Shown in pieces: positions 35,602-44,937 of a DNA stretch of 64,000 nt. The stretch's first letter is position 1. The number at the start of each line of letters is the position of its first letter. The notes beneath the pieces were generated by a model that ran no database searches, was not told the origin of the DNA, and worked only from the letters and a program-made list of their open reading frames with translations. The stretch lies in contig NZ_SMTF01000006.1 in assembly GCF_004357985.1 (NCBI RefSeq), forward strand, positions 124,001-188,000. The letters are read 5' to 3'. The DNA comes from Luteimonas aestuarii (GTDB taxonomy: Bacteria > Pseudomonadota > Gammaproteobacteria > Xanthomonadales > Xanthomonadaceae). Position numbers and translations under genes: made by a program.

Positions 35602-37689
35602 ATGCAAGAACAGATTTTCGACGCCCTGCGCCGCGGTGCGCACGACGAGGCGCTGGACGCGGCGCGCGCCGCGGTCGCCGCAGAGCCCAACGCCAGCCAG
35701 CCGCAGCTCTGGCTGGCGATGGCGCTGAAGGCCGCCGGCCGGCATGACGAGGCGATCGCCGCCATCGACCACGGCATCGCGCTTTCGCCCGAGGACGCGG
35801 ACCTGCACGTACATCGCGCCGGGCTGCTGCTGGGCGCGCGCGACCTGCAGGCCGCGCAGTCGGCGCTGGCGCAGGCGGTGACGCTGGACCCCAACCAGTT
35901 CGGCGCCTACGTGATGCAGGCGCACCTGGCGCTGGCTGAAGGCAAGCCCGAGGAAGCCGAGCGCCTGTCCAAGCTCGCTGCCCGCCTGGCGCCCGAGCAC
36001 CCGTGGAGCCTCGCGCTCGACGGCACGCTCGCCCTGCACCGCGGCGATGCCGACACGGCGCTGTCGCTGTCCACGCGCGCGCTGGAAATGGCGCCGGACG
36101 ATGCGCGGGTGTTGTTGGCTGCCGGCCTGGCCTATCGGCAGAAGGGCCACCACGCGTTCGCCGAGCAAATGTTCCGCCGCTTGCTCGACAGCGAGGGCGC
36201 CGGTCCCGGGTCACGACTGTTGCTGGTGCAGACGATGCAGGTACAGCGTCGACCGGAGGATGCGCTGGAAGCTCTGCAGCCCCTGCTGAAAGGCGATGCG
36301 CCCGCGCACGGCCTGCTGCGACTCGCGGGGGAGCTGGCGTTGCAGTCGGGGCGCACGGAAGAAGGAATGGCGTCGCTGCGCCGGGTCTTGCAGCAGGTGC
36401 CGGACGACGAGCCCGCGTTGTTTGCGCTGATGCAGGCCTGGCGCATGACCGGCGACACGGAAGATGCGCGGCGCACGCTTGAAGACGCGCTGGCGAAGGC
36501 GCCGGCGTCGGCGTTGCTGTGGCGCGCGCGGCTGGCTGTCGAAGACACGCAGGATGGCGCCGACGGGATCGTCGATCGCTGGAATACGGCGGCGCCGGGC
36601 CATGTCGGCGCGCTCGAGGCGCGGATGCAGCAGCATCGTCGTCGCGGTGAGCTCGATGCGGCCGAGGCGGTTGCGCAGCGCATCCTTGCGGAGATGCCGG
36701 GCAACGCGCTGGCCCATGGGCTGGTGGTGGACCGGCTGCACGCGCGCGACCCCGGCGCAGCCATCGATTACGTCGACAACCTGCTCTCGCAGGCAGGCGG
36801 CGACGCCGCGAAGGAGCAACTGCTTGTCTGGCTGGGCGCGCTGGAAGACAGTGCGGGCCGGTATGCCCAGGCGGTTGCGCGCTGGACGATGCTGGCGGAG
36901 TTGCGTCGACCTGCACAGCTGCCGCTGACGCCGGTGAGCCTGCTGCCCGACAAGGTGCCGGCCGGCGACTGGCCGGCGTGGGACACGGGTGGCGACGCAG
37001 GCAACGCTTCACGTGACCTGCAGACGCTGTTCCTGTGGGGGCCGCCCGGCTCCTGTGTCGAATATGTGGCGACGCAGCTGTCCGCGTTCGACGGCTTCCG
37101 CGCCGACCGCATGTCGGCGGCAGCGCCGGGGGACGGGTTCCAGCGCTTCGCAAGCATCGACCAACTGTCCTCGGGTGAGCTGTCCGGTGCCATGGTGGCC
37201 GACGAGTGGCGCAAGTCGCTCGAAGCGCGCGGGATCGCAGGCGAGCATGTCATCGACTGGCTGGTGTGGTGGGACAATGCGCTGTTGCGTGCGCTACGTC
37301 CGCATTTCCCGGCGGCCGGCGTGGTGTTCGTGGTCCGTGATCCGCGGGACATGCTGCTGCAGTGGCTGGCGCGCGGGTCGCCGATGCAGTTCTCCGTGCC
37401 TTCGCCGCTGCTGGCGGCGCAATGGATGTCGGCGGTGCTGTCGCAGATGGCGGACACCGTGGCCCAGCCACTGTTCCGCAGCGTATTGCTGAAGATCGAC
37501 GGAATCGAGGGGGATGCCGCTGCCATCGGCGTGCGGTTGTCGGAGGCACTGGGCCTGCAGGTGCCAGTGGTGCCGGTGGCGGCCGACATCCTGCCTGCGG
37601 GCCACTGGCGCAAGTACGCCGAGGCGCTGGCCGAGCCCTTCGCCGTACTCACGCCGATCGCAAAACAGCTTGGGTATCCTGAAGACTGA
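35602..37689 (+). CDS. TPR-repeat sulfotransferase-like protein
   Basis: 695 residues. About 12 TPR-like helical pairs fill residues 1-460 (for example ALKAAGRHDEAIAAIDHGIA and ALAEGKPEEAERLSKLAARL). The C-terminal about 230 residues resemble the sulfotransferase domain of bacterial TPR-sulfotransferases: the second PAPS motif survives as VVFVVRDPRDMLLQW. The 5'-phosphosulfate loop is altered (FLWGPPGSCVEYV, where GxPRSGTT is usual), losing the basic and threonine residues. Activity is therefore doubtful. A TACAAT hexamer at 35552 may be the -10 box. A TTG at 35584 is an upstream alternative start. Confidence 0.82.
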   Translation: MQEQIFDALRRGAHDEALDAARAAVAAEPNASQPQLWLAMALKAAGRHDEAIAAIDHGIALSPEDADLHVHRAGLLLGARDLQAAQSALAQAVTLDPNQFGAYVMQAHLALAEGKPEEAERLSKLAARLAPEHPWSLALDGTLALHRGDADTALSLSTRALEMAPDDARVLLAAGLAYRQKGHHAFAEQMFRRLLDSEGAGPGSRLLLVQTMQVQRRPEDALEALQPLLKGDAPAHGLLRLAGELALQSGRTEEGMASLRRVLQQVPDDEPALFALMQAWRMTGDTEDARRTLEDALAKAPASALLWRARLAVEDTQDGADGIVDRWNTAAPGHVGALEARMQQHRRRGELDAAEAVAQRILAEMPGNALAHGLVVDRLHARDPGAAIDYVDNLLSQAGGDAAKEQLLVWLGALEDSAGRYAQAVARWTMLAELRRPAQLPLTPVSLLPDKVPAGDWPAWDTGGDAGNASRDLQTLFLWGPPGSCVEYVATQLSAFDGFRADRMSAAAPGDGFQRFASIDQLSSGELSGAMVADEWRKSLEARGIAGEHVIDWLVWWDNALLRALRPHFPAAGVVFVVRDPRDMLLQWLARGSPMQFSVPSPLLAAQWMSAVLSQMADTVAQPLFRSVLLKIDGIEGDAAAIGVRLSEALGLQVPVVPVAADILPAGHWRKYAEALAEPFAVLTPIAKQLGYPED

Positions 37690-37712
37690 GTCCAGCCAGA
37701 ACGGAAACCACG

Positions 37713-38324
37713 ATGCGCATCCGCAGCGACAGCTTCGACCACGAGGGCCGCATCCCGGCCGAATTCGCGATGGGTGCGCCCGACGGCTTCGGCGGCAATC
37801 GCAACCCGCACCTGGCCTGGGATGACGTGCCCGACGGCACGCGTTCGTTCGCGCTGCTGTGCATCGACACCGACGCGCCCACCGACGCCTCGCTGGCGGG
37901 CAAGGAAGGCGTCGAGATCCCGGTGGCGCATCCGCGCGGGGATTTCGTGCACTGGGTGGCGGCCGACATTTCCGTCGACACGCGTGACATCGCCGCCGGC
38001 GCAGTCAGCGACGGCGTGGCCAAGGGCGGCAAGGCCGCCGACGCCAACAGCGGCCTGCGCGAAGGCCTGAACGACTACACCGGCTGGTTCGCCGGCAATG
38101 CGGACCTGGCCGGCGATTACCACGGCTACGACGGCCCGTACCCGCCGCCCAACGACCTGCGGGTGCATCGTTATTTTTTCCGTGTGTTCGCGCTGGACGT
38201 GCCGGAGCTGGCGTTGCCTGCATCATTCACCGCAGCCGACGTGTTCCGCGCCATGCACGGCCACGTGTTGGCCGAAGCCGCGACCTACGGTACCTACACC
38301 CTCAACGAGAAGGCCGGCGGCTAG
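37713..38324 (+). CDS. YbhB/YbcL-family (PEBP-like) protein
   Basis: 203 residues. RNPHLAWDDVPDGTRSFALL contains the PEBP ligand-pocket motif, DTDAPTD the conserved Asp-Pro loop, FVHWVAADI the His-Trp block and YDGPYPPPNDLRVHRYFF the last motif. No signal peptide, so cytoplasmic. Family members bind phosphate-like ligands; no clear cellular role is established. It is 23 bases after the TPR-sulfotransferase gene. Confidence 0.9.
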   Translation: MRIRSDSFDHEGRIPAEFAMGAPDGFGGNRNPHLAWDDVPDGTRSFALLCIDTDAPTDASLAGKEGVEIPVAHPRGDFVHWVAADISVDTRDIAAGAVSDGVAKGGKAADANSGLREGLNDYTGWFAGNADLAGDYHGYDGPYPPPNDLRVHRYFFRVFALDVPELALPASFTAADVFRAMHGHVLAEAATYGTYTLNEKAGG

Positions 38325-38357
38325 GGCGCTCCCGCGCCGGCCTCGCGCCGGTCGCCA

Positions 38358-38518
38358 TCCCGGCGCAAGCCGGGACCCAGCGACGTGTCTTGCGGGGACG
38401 TGGAAAAGCAAAGGCGTGGGGTCTTCGACTCCGGCCCTCGCGCACAGCGCTCGGGCGTGCGGCCGGATGCGAGCCTGTGGCTCGCAGGCCATCCGCCCTG
38501 ACCCCGGCTTGCGCCGGG
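38358..38518. repeat. Pair of REP-like palindromes
   Basis: TCCCGGCGCAAGCCGGGA (38358-38375) and CCCCGGCTTGCGCCGGGG (38501-38518) are each palindromic, and are related to each other in inverted orientation across about 125 bases. The gap holds no gene and separates two convergent genes. Confidence 0.75.
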
Positions 38519-38552
38519 GTGACGATGCGTAGACACCAGGACCGGGACCGTT

Positions 38553-39353
38553 CTAGCGGTCCACGACTTCCGACTCGACCACCATGTCCAGCACGTAGGC
38601 GATCGACGACGCATCCGCGGGCGGGTTGGCGATGGTGTAGCGGTTGAGCCGCAACACGTTGCGCACGCCGGGCTCATGGGTGTACCCCTCGATGTCCTGG
38701 TACAGGAACCCCCACTCGCCTGTGGATTGCCTGGTGCCGTTGTCGGCGTAGGTGATCTCGCGCACGTGCAGGCACCGATGGTCCGGCATCAGTGGGTGGT
38801 GGCAAGGCACGCGCCGGGCGGCGACTTCCAGGAACACGCGCTCGCCCGGCCCGCCGAAGCGCGTATCGGGCGTGGGCACGCCGTTGAAGCGCAGGGTGTC
38901 GCCAGCGGGCGTGGCCAGCACCAGGTCATCGCCATCAAGGCGCAGCGTGCCGCCGGCCTGCAGCCGCTCGCCGATGGCGTCGTCGGATTGCATCAACGCA
39001 GCGTCGACGCAGGCCATCTGGGTCTGCACCAGGTTGCCGACGGATAGCGCGTTGCCGTCCAGCGCGTAGCTGCCGCCGATGTGGTTGCAGGCGTTGGACA
39101 CCGACACCCGGCCGTCGGCGAAATCCACCTGCAGCGGCAATTCCGCGCGCGGGAACAGCGCGTCGATGCGATTGCCGTCGCTGTCCGTGGCCTGTCTGAG
39201 TCGCCAGTGGTAGTCGCCCAAGCGCGTGGCGTCGAAGGTCCCCGCCGCGGGCGGCGCGGTTGCGGCATCGGCGCTGCCGGGCGTGCGTGGCGCCTGCGTG
39301 CATGCGGTGGCCAGCAACAGGGCGGGCAGGGTGAGCAGGGCGAGTGTGCGCAT
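38553..39353 (-). CDS. META and DUF4377 domain lipoprotein
   Basis: 266 residues. Lipobox LLLATAC. The META (HslJ-like) domain spans about 45-150: YHWRLRQATD, then VSVSNACNHIGGSYAL and NLVQTQMACVD, whose CNxxGG and MAC blocks are typical. The C-terminal DUF4377 domain (about 165-260) contains FLEVAARRVPC, CLHVREI and EGYTHEPGVRNVLRLNRY. It is likely outer-membrane anchored and periplasmic. HslJ-type domains are linked to heat and novobiocin tolerance in E. coli; a role here is inference. Confidence 0.9.
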   Translation of the reverse strand: MRTLALLTLPALLLATACTQAPRTPGSADAATAPPAAGTFDATRLGDYHWRLRQATDSDGNRIDALFPRAELPLQVDFADGRVSVSNACNHIGGSYALDGNALSVGNLVQTQMACVDAALMQSDDAIGERLQAGGTLRLDGDDLVLATPAGDTLRFNGVPTPDTRFGGPGERVFLEVAARRVPCHHPLMPDHRCLHVREITYADNGTRQSTGEWGFLYQDIEGYTHEPGVRNVLRLNRYTIANPPADASSIAYVLDMVVESEVVDR

Positions 39354-39523
39354 GGCGGCTCCGGCGTCGGGGTGGGTGGGTGGAAACGGGCGGGCGCGGC
39401 GAATGGGGTTGCCGGTCGAGCATACGCCCGACCCCTCCGCGCCGCATGCGATGCCATGTCGATCCGCGCCGCCGCCGTTCGTCGCTCGCGAAAGACCCTG
39501 TCCCCCGCCGATGGAGCCCTGCG

Positions 39524-39922
39524 ATGCCCAGACAGCTGTTCGTCAACCTGCCGGTCAAGGACCTCGACCGCACGGTCGCGTTCTTCACCGCGCTCGGATT
39601 CACCTTCAACCCGCAGTTCACCGATGACAACGCCACCTGCATGGTGGTGTCCGAGCACATCCAGGTGATGCTGCTGGTCGAGCCGTTCTTCGCCGGGTTC
39701 ACGAACAAGCCGGTGGCCGATGCCTTCGCCGCCACCGAGGTGCTGGTGGCGCTGGCGCTGGACAGCCGCGACGACGTCGACGGCATGGTGGCCAAGGCGC
39801 TGGCAGCCGGCGCACGGGCGCCGATGCCGGCCAGGGACCTCGGCTTCATGTACCAGCACGGCTTCGAGGACCTGGACGGGCACCAGTGGGAGGTATTCCA
39901 CATGTCCGCCATGCCCGGGTGA
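39524..39922 (+). CDS. VOC-family (glyoxalase-like) protein
   Basis: 132 residues. FVNLPVKDLDRTVAFFTALGFTFNPQF is the N-terminal VOC half-module, and DLDGHQWEVFHM the C-terminal half with the metal-ligand Glu. The PRQLFVNLPVKDL start is like the YaeR/PhnB-like proteins that travel with SigJ-type sigma factors, one of which is encoded next. Enzyme activity cannot be assigned. Confidence 0.87.
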   Translation: MPRQLFVNLPVKDLDRTVAFFTALGFTFNPQFTDDNATCMVVSEHIQVMLLVEPFFAGFTNKPVADAFAATEVLVALALDSRDDVDGMVAKALAAGARAPMPARDLGFMYQHGFEDLDGHQWEVFHMSAMPG

Positions 39923-40169
39923 TCGTGCGTCGTGTCGATGCTGTGGCTGCTGGCGACGCGCGCACTCGAGAAGGGATGCCGGTCTCCACCGCGTGGCGTT
40001 CGCGACCCGGAGGGTCTGGATGGGGACGATGTGCGCGATGTGGAACGTGATGTCGCTGTCGCAGGCGAACCCGACGCTGCCTGCGGCACCCGCGAGGCGC
40101 ACTGAGGCACCGGTGCCATGCGACTTGCCGCACTTGCATGCCACGCATGGCGGTGCTGTCATCGCCGCA

Positions 40170-41435
40170 ATGCCGATGCCGCCCGTCCAGCGCACCATCG
40201 ATGCCGTCTGGCGCGCGGAATCGCCGCGCCTGGTCGCCGGCCTGATGCGGCTGGTGCGCGACGTCGACCTGGCCGAGGAGTTCGCGCAGGACGCGCTGGT
40301 GGCCGCGCTGGAACGCTGGCCGCGCGACGGCGTGCCGGATAACCCGGGCGCATGGCTGATGACCACGGCGAAGCACCGCGCGCTCGACCGGTTGCGGCGC
40401 GACCGCATGTCGGCCGACAAGCATGCGCAGCTGGCGCATGAACTCGACGATGCGCATGAACTCGCGCATGCGCGCGAGCAGGCCGCGCTGGACGACGAGA
40501 TCGGCGACGACCTGCTGCGGCTGATCTTCGTCGCCTGCCATCCCTCGCTGTCGCTGCAGGCGCGCGTGGCGCTGACACTGCGGCTGCTGGGCGGATTGAC
40601 CACGGACGAGATCGCACGTGCGTTCCTCGTGCCCGAAGCCACCATCGCGCAGCGGATCGTCCGCGCAAAGCGCACGCTTGCCGATGGCAAGGCGGCGTAC
40701 GAAGTGCCGCGGCGCGCCGAGCTCGACGAACGCATGCCGGCGGTGCTGGGCGTGGTGTACCTCGTGTTCAACGAAGGCTATGGGGCGACCGCGGGCGACG
40801 ACCTGCTACGGCCGGCACTGTGCAACGAAGCCCTGCGCCTGGGCCGACTGCTGGTGGGCCTGCTGCCGCAGCACGCGGAAGCGCATGGCCTGCTGGCGCT
40901 GATGGAGCTGCAGGCGTCGCGCATGGCTGCGCGCACCTCGTCTTCAGGAGAGCCGGTGCTGCTGGCCGACCAGGACCGGACGCAATGGGACCGGCGCGCG
41001 ATCGAACGCGGGCTTGCCGCGCTGGAACACGCGCAGATCCGTTCGCCACGCCGCGGCACCTACACGCTGCAGGCCGCCATCGCCGCCTGCCATGCACGCG
41101 CGGATTCGGTGGAGGGCACGGATTGGGCGCGCATCGTCGCGCTGTACGGCGAACTCGCCGAGGCGGCGCCCTCGCCGGTGGTCGCGCTCAACCATGCGGT
41201 CGCGGTGTCCATGCTGCTGGGCCCTGCTGCCGCCCTGCCGCTGGTAGAGGCCTTGCAGGACGATCCGGCGATGAAGCGCTACCACCTGCTGCCTGCCGTG
41301 CGCGGTGATCTATTGCAGAAGCTCGGCCATCACGACGAAGCGCGGGAGGCGTTCACTCTCGCCGCCGGCATGACCCGGAACGAGCGCGAGCGCGCGCTGT
41401 TGCTGTCACGCGCCGGACAGGGCGCGCGGCGCTAG
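40170..41435 (+). CDS. SigJ-like ECF sigma factor with C-terminal TPR-like extension (DUF6596)
   Basis: 421 residues. Sigma region 2 (about 10-75; LAEEFAQDALVAALERWP, then NPGAWLMTTAKHRALDRLRRD), region 4 (about 125-170; GLTTDEIARAFLVPEATIAQRI) and a long helical extension (FNEGYGATAGDDLLR, then ALNHAVAVSMLLGP) that characterises the ECF41/42-type DUF6596 sigma factors. Such factors usually sit with VOC or YciI-like genes, as here. The frame is open for about 450 bases upstream; 40170 is the first ATG after which homology begins, with no convincing ribosome site, so the start is uncertain. No anti-sigma gene follows. Confidence 0.87.
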   Translation: MPMPPVQRTIDAVWRAESPRLVAGLMRLVRDVDLAEEFAQDALVAALERWPRDGVPDNPGAWLMTTAKHRALDRLRRDRMSADKHAQLAHELDDAHELAHAREQAALDDEIGDDLLRLIFVACHPSLSLQARVALTLRLLGGLTTDEIARAFLVPEATIAQRIVRAKRTLADGKAAYEVPRRAELDERMPAVLGVVYLVFNEGYGATAGDDLLRPALCNEALRLGRLLVGLLPQHAEAHGLLALMELQASRMAARTSSSGEPVLLADQDRTQWDRRAIERGLAALEHAQIRSPRRGTYTLQAAIAACHARADSVEGTDWARIVALYGELAEAAPSPVVALNHAVAVSMLLGPAAALPLVEALQDDPAMKRYHLLPAVRGDLLQKLGHHDEAREAFTLAAGMTRNERERALLLSRAGQGARR

Positions 41436-41445
41436 GACGCAGGCG

Positions 41446-41838
41446 TCACTCCATCGAATGCAGCCCGATCATGTTGCCCTCGGTGTCGAACGCCAGCACG
41501 ATGAAGCCGTACTCGCCGATCGACATCTTCTCGCGCTGGATGCGCCCGCCCGCGGCCGCGACGCGCGCGCCGGTCGCGGCGCAGTCCCCGCAGGCGAAGT
41601 ACACCAGCGTGCCGCCCGGGCCTGAGGGCACGCCGGGCATCCGGCACAGCGCGCCGTTGGCGCCGTAGCGCTCCATGTCGCCGGGGAAGGACCACATCTC
41701 GAGGCTGGGGGACTCCGGGTCGTCGGGCACCGACAGCGCTTCCAGGCGGATGTCGAACACCGCTTCGTAGAACGCGCGGGCGCGCGCCATGTCCTGCACG
41801 TAGATCTCGAACCAGTTGACGCTGTTGCTGCCGCGCAT
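41446..41838 (-). CDS. VOC-family protein (glyoxalase-like)
   Basis: 130 residues. NSVNWFEIYVQDMARARAFYEAVF is the VOC N-half, GTLVYFACGDCAATGARVAAAGGRI the middle, and FDTEGNMIGLHS the C-half with the ligand Glu and His. It matches the 27-kDa antigen CFP30B-type group. It lies 41 bases after the DUF1428 gene on the same strand, so the two are probably co-transcribed, and its stop faces the sigma gene stop 11 bases away. Confidence 0.88.
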   Translation of the reverse strand: MRGSNSVNWFEIYVQDMARARAFYEAVFDIRLEALSVPDDPESPSLEMWSFPGDMERYGANGALCRMPGVPSGPGGTLVYFACGDCAATGARVAAAGGRIQREKMSIGEYGFIVLAFDTEGNMIGLHSME

Positions 41839-41879
41839 GTGCGTTCTCCGGAGGTCGCCTGCGGCGCGTTGGCGCCGGA

Positions 41880-42239
41880 TCAGAGGGAAACGATGGTCTT
41901 GAACCCGCCCCACATCATCCGCTGCGGGTCGAACGGCATCTTGTCCGGCCCCATCGCGGCGATGCGCGGGTCGGCCATGACCTTCTTGTTGACGCGGTCG
42001 CGGTGCGCACGCGAGCGGTATCCGATGTACGAGAACAGCGCGACCTCGCCACGCTTGAGCTGCACCGCCTTGCCGAAGGACACGACCTGTCCCGGCTGCA
42101 GGTCGTCGGCGACGCATTCCACGTACTCCAGCGCGCCATGTTCCATCCAGACCTTCCCGGCTTTGCGTGCGATCCGACGGTAGTCGACAAGCCGCTTTTG
42201 CGGCACGGCCAGCAGGAAACCTTCGACATAGCCTGGCAT
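41880..42239 (-). CDS. DUF1428 family protein
   Basis: 119 residues. MPGYVEGFLLAVPQKRLVDY at the start and DKMPFDPQRMMWGGF near the end are the signature of DUF1428 (YbaA-like) proteins, which have a dimeric alpha/beta-barrel fold. Cytoplasmic, with no known reaction. These proteins often occur near VOC and SigJ-like genes, matching its place here. Confidence 0.92.
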   Translation of the reverse strand: MPGYVEGFLLAVPQKRLVDYRRIARKAGKVWMEHGALEYVECVADDLQPGQVVSFGKAVQLKRGEVALFSYIGYRSRAHRDRVNKKVMADPRIAAMGPDKMPFDPQRMMWGGFKTIVSL

Positions 42240-42373
42240 GCAGCGCTCCTGGCGGGCTGGCGGGCCCGGCGATGGCGGATGCCTCGCATGATGCGGGCGG
42301 GGCGGGCGGCCAGCCATCTGCGGCGCAGCATTCGCCGATGCGAGGGCGACGTTCCGGCGGCCCGGCGCCGCCC

Positions 42374-43168
42374 TCAATCGCCGGCTGGCAACCAGAGCAG
42401 CAGTGCGATGCCGAACAGGATCCGGTAGATCGCGAACCCGGTGAACCGGTGCGCCTTGATGTACCCCAGCAGCCACCTCACCACCAGGAACCCGGTCACG
42501 GCGGATGCGGTGAAGGCGATGGTCACGTCCAGCCAGTTCTCGCCGCCGACGCCCTGTTCGAGCAGCAGTTCCAGGAAGGCGTAGCCGCTGGCGGCGAACA
42601 TGGTGGGAATGCCGACGATGAACACGAACTCGGTGGCGGCCGAGCGCCGGCTCAGGCCGAGCAGCATCGCGATGAAGATCGTCGCCGCCGAGCGCGAGGT
42701 GCCTGGAAACACGCCCGCCACCACCTGCGCCAGCCCGACCGCGATCGCGACCGTCCAGGTGACCTCGGTACGGTCGCCGCGCTTCTCCGCGAAATGTTCG
42801 GCCACCAGCATCCAGACGCCACCGATCACCAGCGCCCATGCGATCGGCGTCACCGTGTCCGGCAATTCCCAGCCGGCCAGTCGCACCGGCAGGCCGACCA
42901 GCGCCGTGACCAGGAAGGCCACGGCCACCTTCATCGCGTAGTCGCGGTTGGCGGGCACGTGCAGCCCGCTCGCCAGCCCCCACAGCCGCTGCCGGAACAC
43001 CAGGGTGATGGCGAGGATGGCGCCGGCCTGGATCACGATGTTGAAGAAGTCCGAGCGTGCGCCCAGCCAGTACTGCGCCACCAGCAGGTGGCCGGTGCTG
43101 GAGACGGGCAGGAACTCGGTGATGCCTTCGATGATGCCCAGCAGCAGGGCGGCCAGCGCGTCGGGCAT
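42374..43168 (-). CDS. uppP: Undecaprenyl-diphosphatase
   Basis: 264 residues, about eight TM helices. The two active-site motifs are present: GIIEGITEFLPVSSTGH near the N-terminus and PGTSRSAATI (about 150-160). It recycles undecaprenyl pyrophosphate to the monophosphate carrier for cell wall and O-antigen synthesis and gives bacitracin tolerance. The ATG at 43168 matches the family start; upstream Mets would add an unrelated leader. It is divergent from glnA, with a 212-base shared regulatory region. Confidence 0.95.
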   Translation of the reverse strand: MPDALAALLLGIIEGITEFLPVSSTGHLLVAQYWLGARSDFFNIVIQAGAILAITLVFRQRLWGLASGLHVPANRDYAMKVAVAFLVTALVGLPVRLAGWELPDTVTPIAWALVIGGVWMLVAEHFAEKRGDRTEVTWTVAIAVGLAQVVAGVFPGTSRSAATIFIAMLLGLSRRSAATEFVFIVGIPTMFAASGYAFLELLLEQGVGGENWLDVTIAFTASAVTGFLVVRWLLGYIKAHRFTGFAIYRILFGIALLLWLPAGD

Positions 43169-43217
43169 GGGGAATCCGGGCAGGGCGGGGCGCGACAGGA
43201 TAGTGCATTCGCAGGAA

Positions 43218-43234
43218 TGCACCACGACGGTGCG
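43218..43234. promoter_or_regulatory. NtrC-binding site upstream of glnA
   Basis: TGCACC-ACGAC-GGTGCG matches the NtrC consensus TGCACC-N5-GGTGCA at 11 of 12 positions. It lies 94 bases upstream of the sigma-54 promoter, the usual enhancer distance. An overlapping palindrome GTGCATTC-GCAG-GAATGCAC sits at 43203-43222. Confidence 0.7.
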
Positions 43235-43327
43235 CGGCATCAACACCACGACCCAAAATAGTGCAATCGTCCGGCTTGGCACTGTGCTCGCATCTTGTAA
43301 ATCAATACGTTAGCCGCCTGTCGCGGC

Positions 43328-43342
43328 TGGCACGGCCCTTGC
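43328..43342 (+). promoter_or_regulatory. Sigma-54 promoter of glnA
   Basis: TGGCACGGCCCTTGC is a full match to TGGCAC-N5-TTGC, with the -24 GG and -12 GC correctly spaced. It lies 39 bases upstream of the glnA ATG, giving a leader of about 25 bases. With the NtrC box it indicates nitrogen-limited activation. Confidence 0.85.
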
Positions 43343-43380
43343 GTGAAGACCATCATCACTTCAAACCCAAGGTGTCCCGG

Positions 43381-44790
43381 ATGTCGATCGATCACGTCGA
43401 AAAACTCATCGCCGACCACAAGGTCGAATTCATCGACCTGCGCTTCGCCGACATGCGCGGCGTGCAGCACCACGTCACGTATCCCAAGTCGATCGTGGAG
43501 CCCGGCCTGTTCGAGGACGGCAAGATGTTCGACGGCAGTTCGATCAACGGCTGGCGCGGCATCCAGAACTCCGACATGGTGCTGCTGCCGGACCCGTCCA
43601 CCGCGTTCCTGGATCCGTTCACCGCCGATCCGACGCTGGTGATGACCTGCGACATCCTCGACCCGACCACCATGCAGGCCTACACCCGCGACCCGCGCGG
43701 CGTGGCCAAGCGCGCCGAGGCCTACCTCAAGTCCAGCGGCATCGCCGACCAGGCCTTCTTCGGTCCCGAGCCGGAGTTCTTCGTCTTCGATTCGGTGCGT
43801 TACGCCAACGAGATGGGCCACACCTTCTTCCACATCGATTCGGAAGAAGCGCACTGGAACTCCGCGAAGGAATACGAAGGCGGCAACAGTGGCTATCGCC
43901 CCGGCGTGAAGGGTGGCTACTTCCCGGTCGCACCGCTGGATTCGCTGCATGACATCCGCGCCGAGATGTGCAAGACGCTGGAAGAGGTCGGCATCGAGGT
44001 GGAAGTGCACCACCACGAAGTGGCCAACGCCGGCCAGTGCGAGATCGGCACCAAGTTCAACTCGCTGGTGAAGAAGGCCGACGAGCTGCTGACGATGAAG
44101 TACATCGTCAAGAACGTCGCCTTCCGCAACGGCAAGACCGCGACCTTCATGCCCAAGCCCATCGTCGGCGACAACGGCAGCGGCATGCACGTGCACCAGT
44201 CGCTGGCGAAGGACGGCAAGAACCTGTTCTCCGGCGACGGCTACGGCGGCCTGTCGCAGACCGCGCTGTGGTACATCGGCGGCATCTTCAAGCACGCGCG
44301 TGCGATCAACGCGTTCTCCAACGCGTCCACCAATTCCTACAAGCGCCTGGTGCCGGGCTTCGAGGCACCGGTGATGCTGGCGTATTCGTCGTCGAACCGC
44401 TCCGCCAGCTGCCGCATCCCGTACGTCGCCAACCCCAAGGCGCGCCGCATCGAGATGCGTTTCCCCGACCCGGTGAACACCGGTTACCTCACCTTCGCCG
44501 CGCTGATGATGGCCGGCCTGGACGGCATCAAGAACCAGATCGACCCGGGTGGCCCGAGCGACAAGGACCTGTACGACCTTCCGCCGGAAGAAGAGAAGAA
44601 CTACAAGACAGTCTGCCATTCGCTGGACCAGGCGCTGGAAGCGCTGGACGCGGACCGCGAGTTCCTCAAGGCCGGTGGCGTGTTCACCGACGACTTCATC
44701 GACGGCTACATCGCACTGAAGATGCAGGAAGTCACCAAGTTCCGCGCGGCGACCCATCCGCTCGAATACCAGCTGTACTACGCGATCTGA
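43381..44790 (+). CDS. glnA: Glutamine synthetase type I
   Basis: 469 residues, the same length as the E. coli enzyme. [28 protein letters not shown], PVNPxxYLTF-like and [11 protein letters not shown] blocks are intact. The adenylylation Tyr is present in [10 protein letters not shown] near residue 398, so activity should be controlled by GlnE as well as by transcription. It condenses ammonium with glutamate. Divergent from uppP; followed by a perfect 13-bp hairpin at 44798-44826. It heads the nitrogen-control region that includes glnK, amtB and ntrBC. Confidence 0.97.
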   Translation: MSIDHVEKLIADHKVEFIDLRFADMRGVQHHVTYPKSIVEPGLFEDGKMFDGSSINGWRGIQNSDMVLLPDPSTAFLDPFTADPTLVMTCDILDPTTMQAYTRDPRGVAKRAEAYLKSSGIADQAFFGPEPEFFVFDSVRYANEMGHTFFHIDSEEAHWNSAKEYEGGNSGYRPGVKGGYFPVAPLDSLHDIRAEMCKTLEEVGIEVEVHHHEVANAGQCEIGTKFNSLVKKADELLTMKYIVKNVAFRNGKTATFMPKPIVGDNGSGMHVHQSLAKDGKNLFSGDGYGGLSQTALWYIGGIFKHARAINAFSNASTNSYKRLVPGFEAPVMLAYSSSNRSASCRIPYVANPKARRIEMRFPDPVNTGYLTFAALMMAGLDGIKNQIDPGGPSDKDLYDLPPEEEKNYKTVCHSLDQALEALDADREFLKAGGVFTDDFIDGYIALKMQEVTKFRAATHPLEYQLYYAI

Positions 44791-44797
44791 CTTTGCT

Positions 44798-44826
44798 CCC
44801 TCCCCCGCGCGCAGCGCGGGGGAGGG
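44798..44826. repeat. Perfect hairpin of the GGGGGAGGGTTGGGG repeat family
   Basis: CCCTCCCCCGCGC and GCGCGGGGGAGGG pair over 13 bases around a three-base loop. There is no T-run, so it is not a standard terminator, although it may stabilise or end the glnA message. Related copies occur at 47777-47799 and 47883-47905. Confidence 0.8.
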
Positions 44827-44937
44827 TTGGGGTGGGGGGCTCCTCTGCTTAAGTGGCAAGAACGTCCCCTCCCGGCCTCCCCCTTCGCCTGCGGCGAAAG
44901 AGGAGGTGAAAGGCGATACACAACAACGCAACAACAG

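Noticed and set aside
39923-40169. A possible missing YciI-like gene between the VOC gene and the sigma factor gene
   Set aside because: I translated the gap on both strands by eye and saw no YciI motif or other family sequence.
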